The notes under the pieces were generated by a model that made no database searches, was not told the origin of the DNA, and was given only the letters and a program-made list of their open reading frames with translations. 5,140 bases of DNA from Alkaliphilus sp. (GTDB taxonomy: Bacteria; Bacillota; Clostridia; Peptostreptococcales; Natronincolaceae), in assembly GCA_023230535.1 (NCBI GenBank), contig JALNXC010000120.1, positions 1-5,140 on the forward strand. Reading direction: 5' to 3'. The translations under genes and the position numbers were made by a program. Positions 4,878 to 5,140 of this stretch are shown here, in pieces. The number at the start of each line of letters is the position of its first letter. Position 1 is the first letter of the stretch.

Positions 4878-5140
4878 TCACATATACAATATTTCTCTTC
4901 TAATAAGATCTAATGCCGTATTTGTTAGCCTACTCCTTATCCTGCTTCTGCTTCCACTCGAATTTATTTTCTTAATTTTTATGACTCCATTTATACAAAT
5001 TCCTATATATGCAAGTCCGACAGGATGAGTTTCGGTACCTCCGTCAGGCCCTGCTACACCTGTAATAGACACTCCTATGTCCGTACCCGCAGCCCTGCAT
5101 ATACCTTCGGCCATTTCCCCGGCAACCTCCTCACTGACGG
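4878..5140 (-). CDS. cinA: CinA C-terminal domain (nicotinamide-nucleotide amidohydrolase), 3' part only
   Basis: The reading frame is open to the right window edge, so the N-terminal part lies outside; the last 87 complete codons are visible. The diagnostic CinA/PncC stretch ITGVAGPDGGTETHPVGLAY is intact. It is preceded by VSEEVAGEMAEG and followed by YIGICINGVIK, then a final helix (TALDLIRREIL), all in the expected order for the C-terminal domain. This domain deamidates nicotinamide mononucleotide to nicotinic acid mononucleotide in pyridine-nucleotide recycling. The catalytic residues nearer the domain start are not visible. An internal ATG at 5114 is not the start, because conserved family sequence continues upstream of it. 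Whether the gene also has the N-terminal CinA domain or is a stand-alone PncC cannot be seen. The small frame-split ORF follows 50 nt downstream. Confidence 0.88.
   Translation of the reverse strand, partial: VSEEVAGEMAEGICRAAGTDIGVSITGVAGPDGGTETHPVGLAYIGICINGVIKIKKINSSGSRSRIRSRLTNTALDLIRREILYM

Noticed and set aside
4834..5028. Plus-strand open frame of 64 codons
   Set aside because: It lies largely antisense to the well-supported CinA domain and has no ribosome site or recognisable product.

Overview
The window is AT-rich, with short gene spacing, strong GGAGG-type ribosome binding sites and Bacillota-type families (a YtrA-like GntR regulator, EcsA/EcsB-like proteins, DUF503/YlxP). It most resembles a low-GC Clostridia-type bacterium; the species cannot be named from the sequence. 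Every convincing gene is on the minus strand, so transcription runs from high to low coordinates.

Upstream block (5140 down to about 4173): the 3' end of a cinA-type gene (nicotinamide-nucleotide amidohydrolase domain) enters from the right edge. It is followed by a small two-segment membrane-protein reading frame that appears frame-split, a DUF503 (YlxP-like) gene whose start overlaps the stop of that small frame, a second small frame-split reading frame, and a hairpin/T-tract terminator.

Downstream block (4169 down to 82): a self-contained five-gene operon. It has an AT-rich 18-bp palindrome in the UP-element position, a consensus -35 (TTGACA), a 17-bp spacer and a TATATA -10. A large near-perfect inverted repeat built from GTATATAC units covers the spacer, the -10 and the leader up to the ribosome binding site. 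The genes are: a 125-aa YtrA-type GntR regulator, an ABC ATPase of the YtrB/BcrA type, a six-helix ABC-2 permease, an EcsA-like ATPase and an EcsB-like membrane protein. Gaps are 1-nt and 4-nt overlaps, 3 nt, and 21 nt. A weak terminator candidate follows the last stop.

Interpretation: the regulator most likely represses its own operon and is released by an unknown signal, probably a membrane-active or peptide stress. The order regulator-ATPase-permease-ATPase-permease matches that of the staphylococcal Pmt (phenol-soluble modulin) exporter operon, but here the second pair is clearly EcsAB-like. EcsAB/PptAB proteins are linked to intramembrane proteolysis and pheromone-peptide export. Placing ecsAB under an inducible GntR switch, next to a YtrBC-like exporter, is the most interesting feature of the window. 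No mobile element, CRISPR array, tRNA or rRNA was seen.
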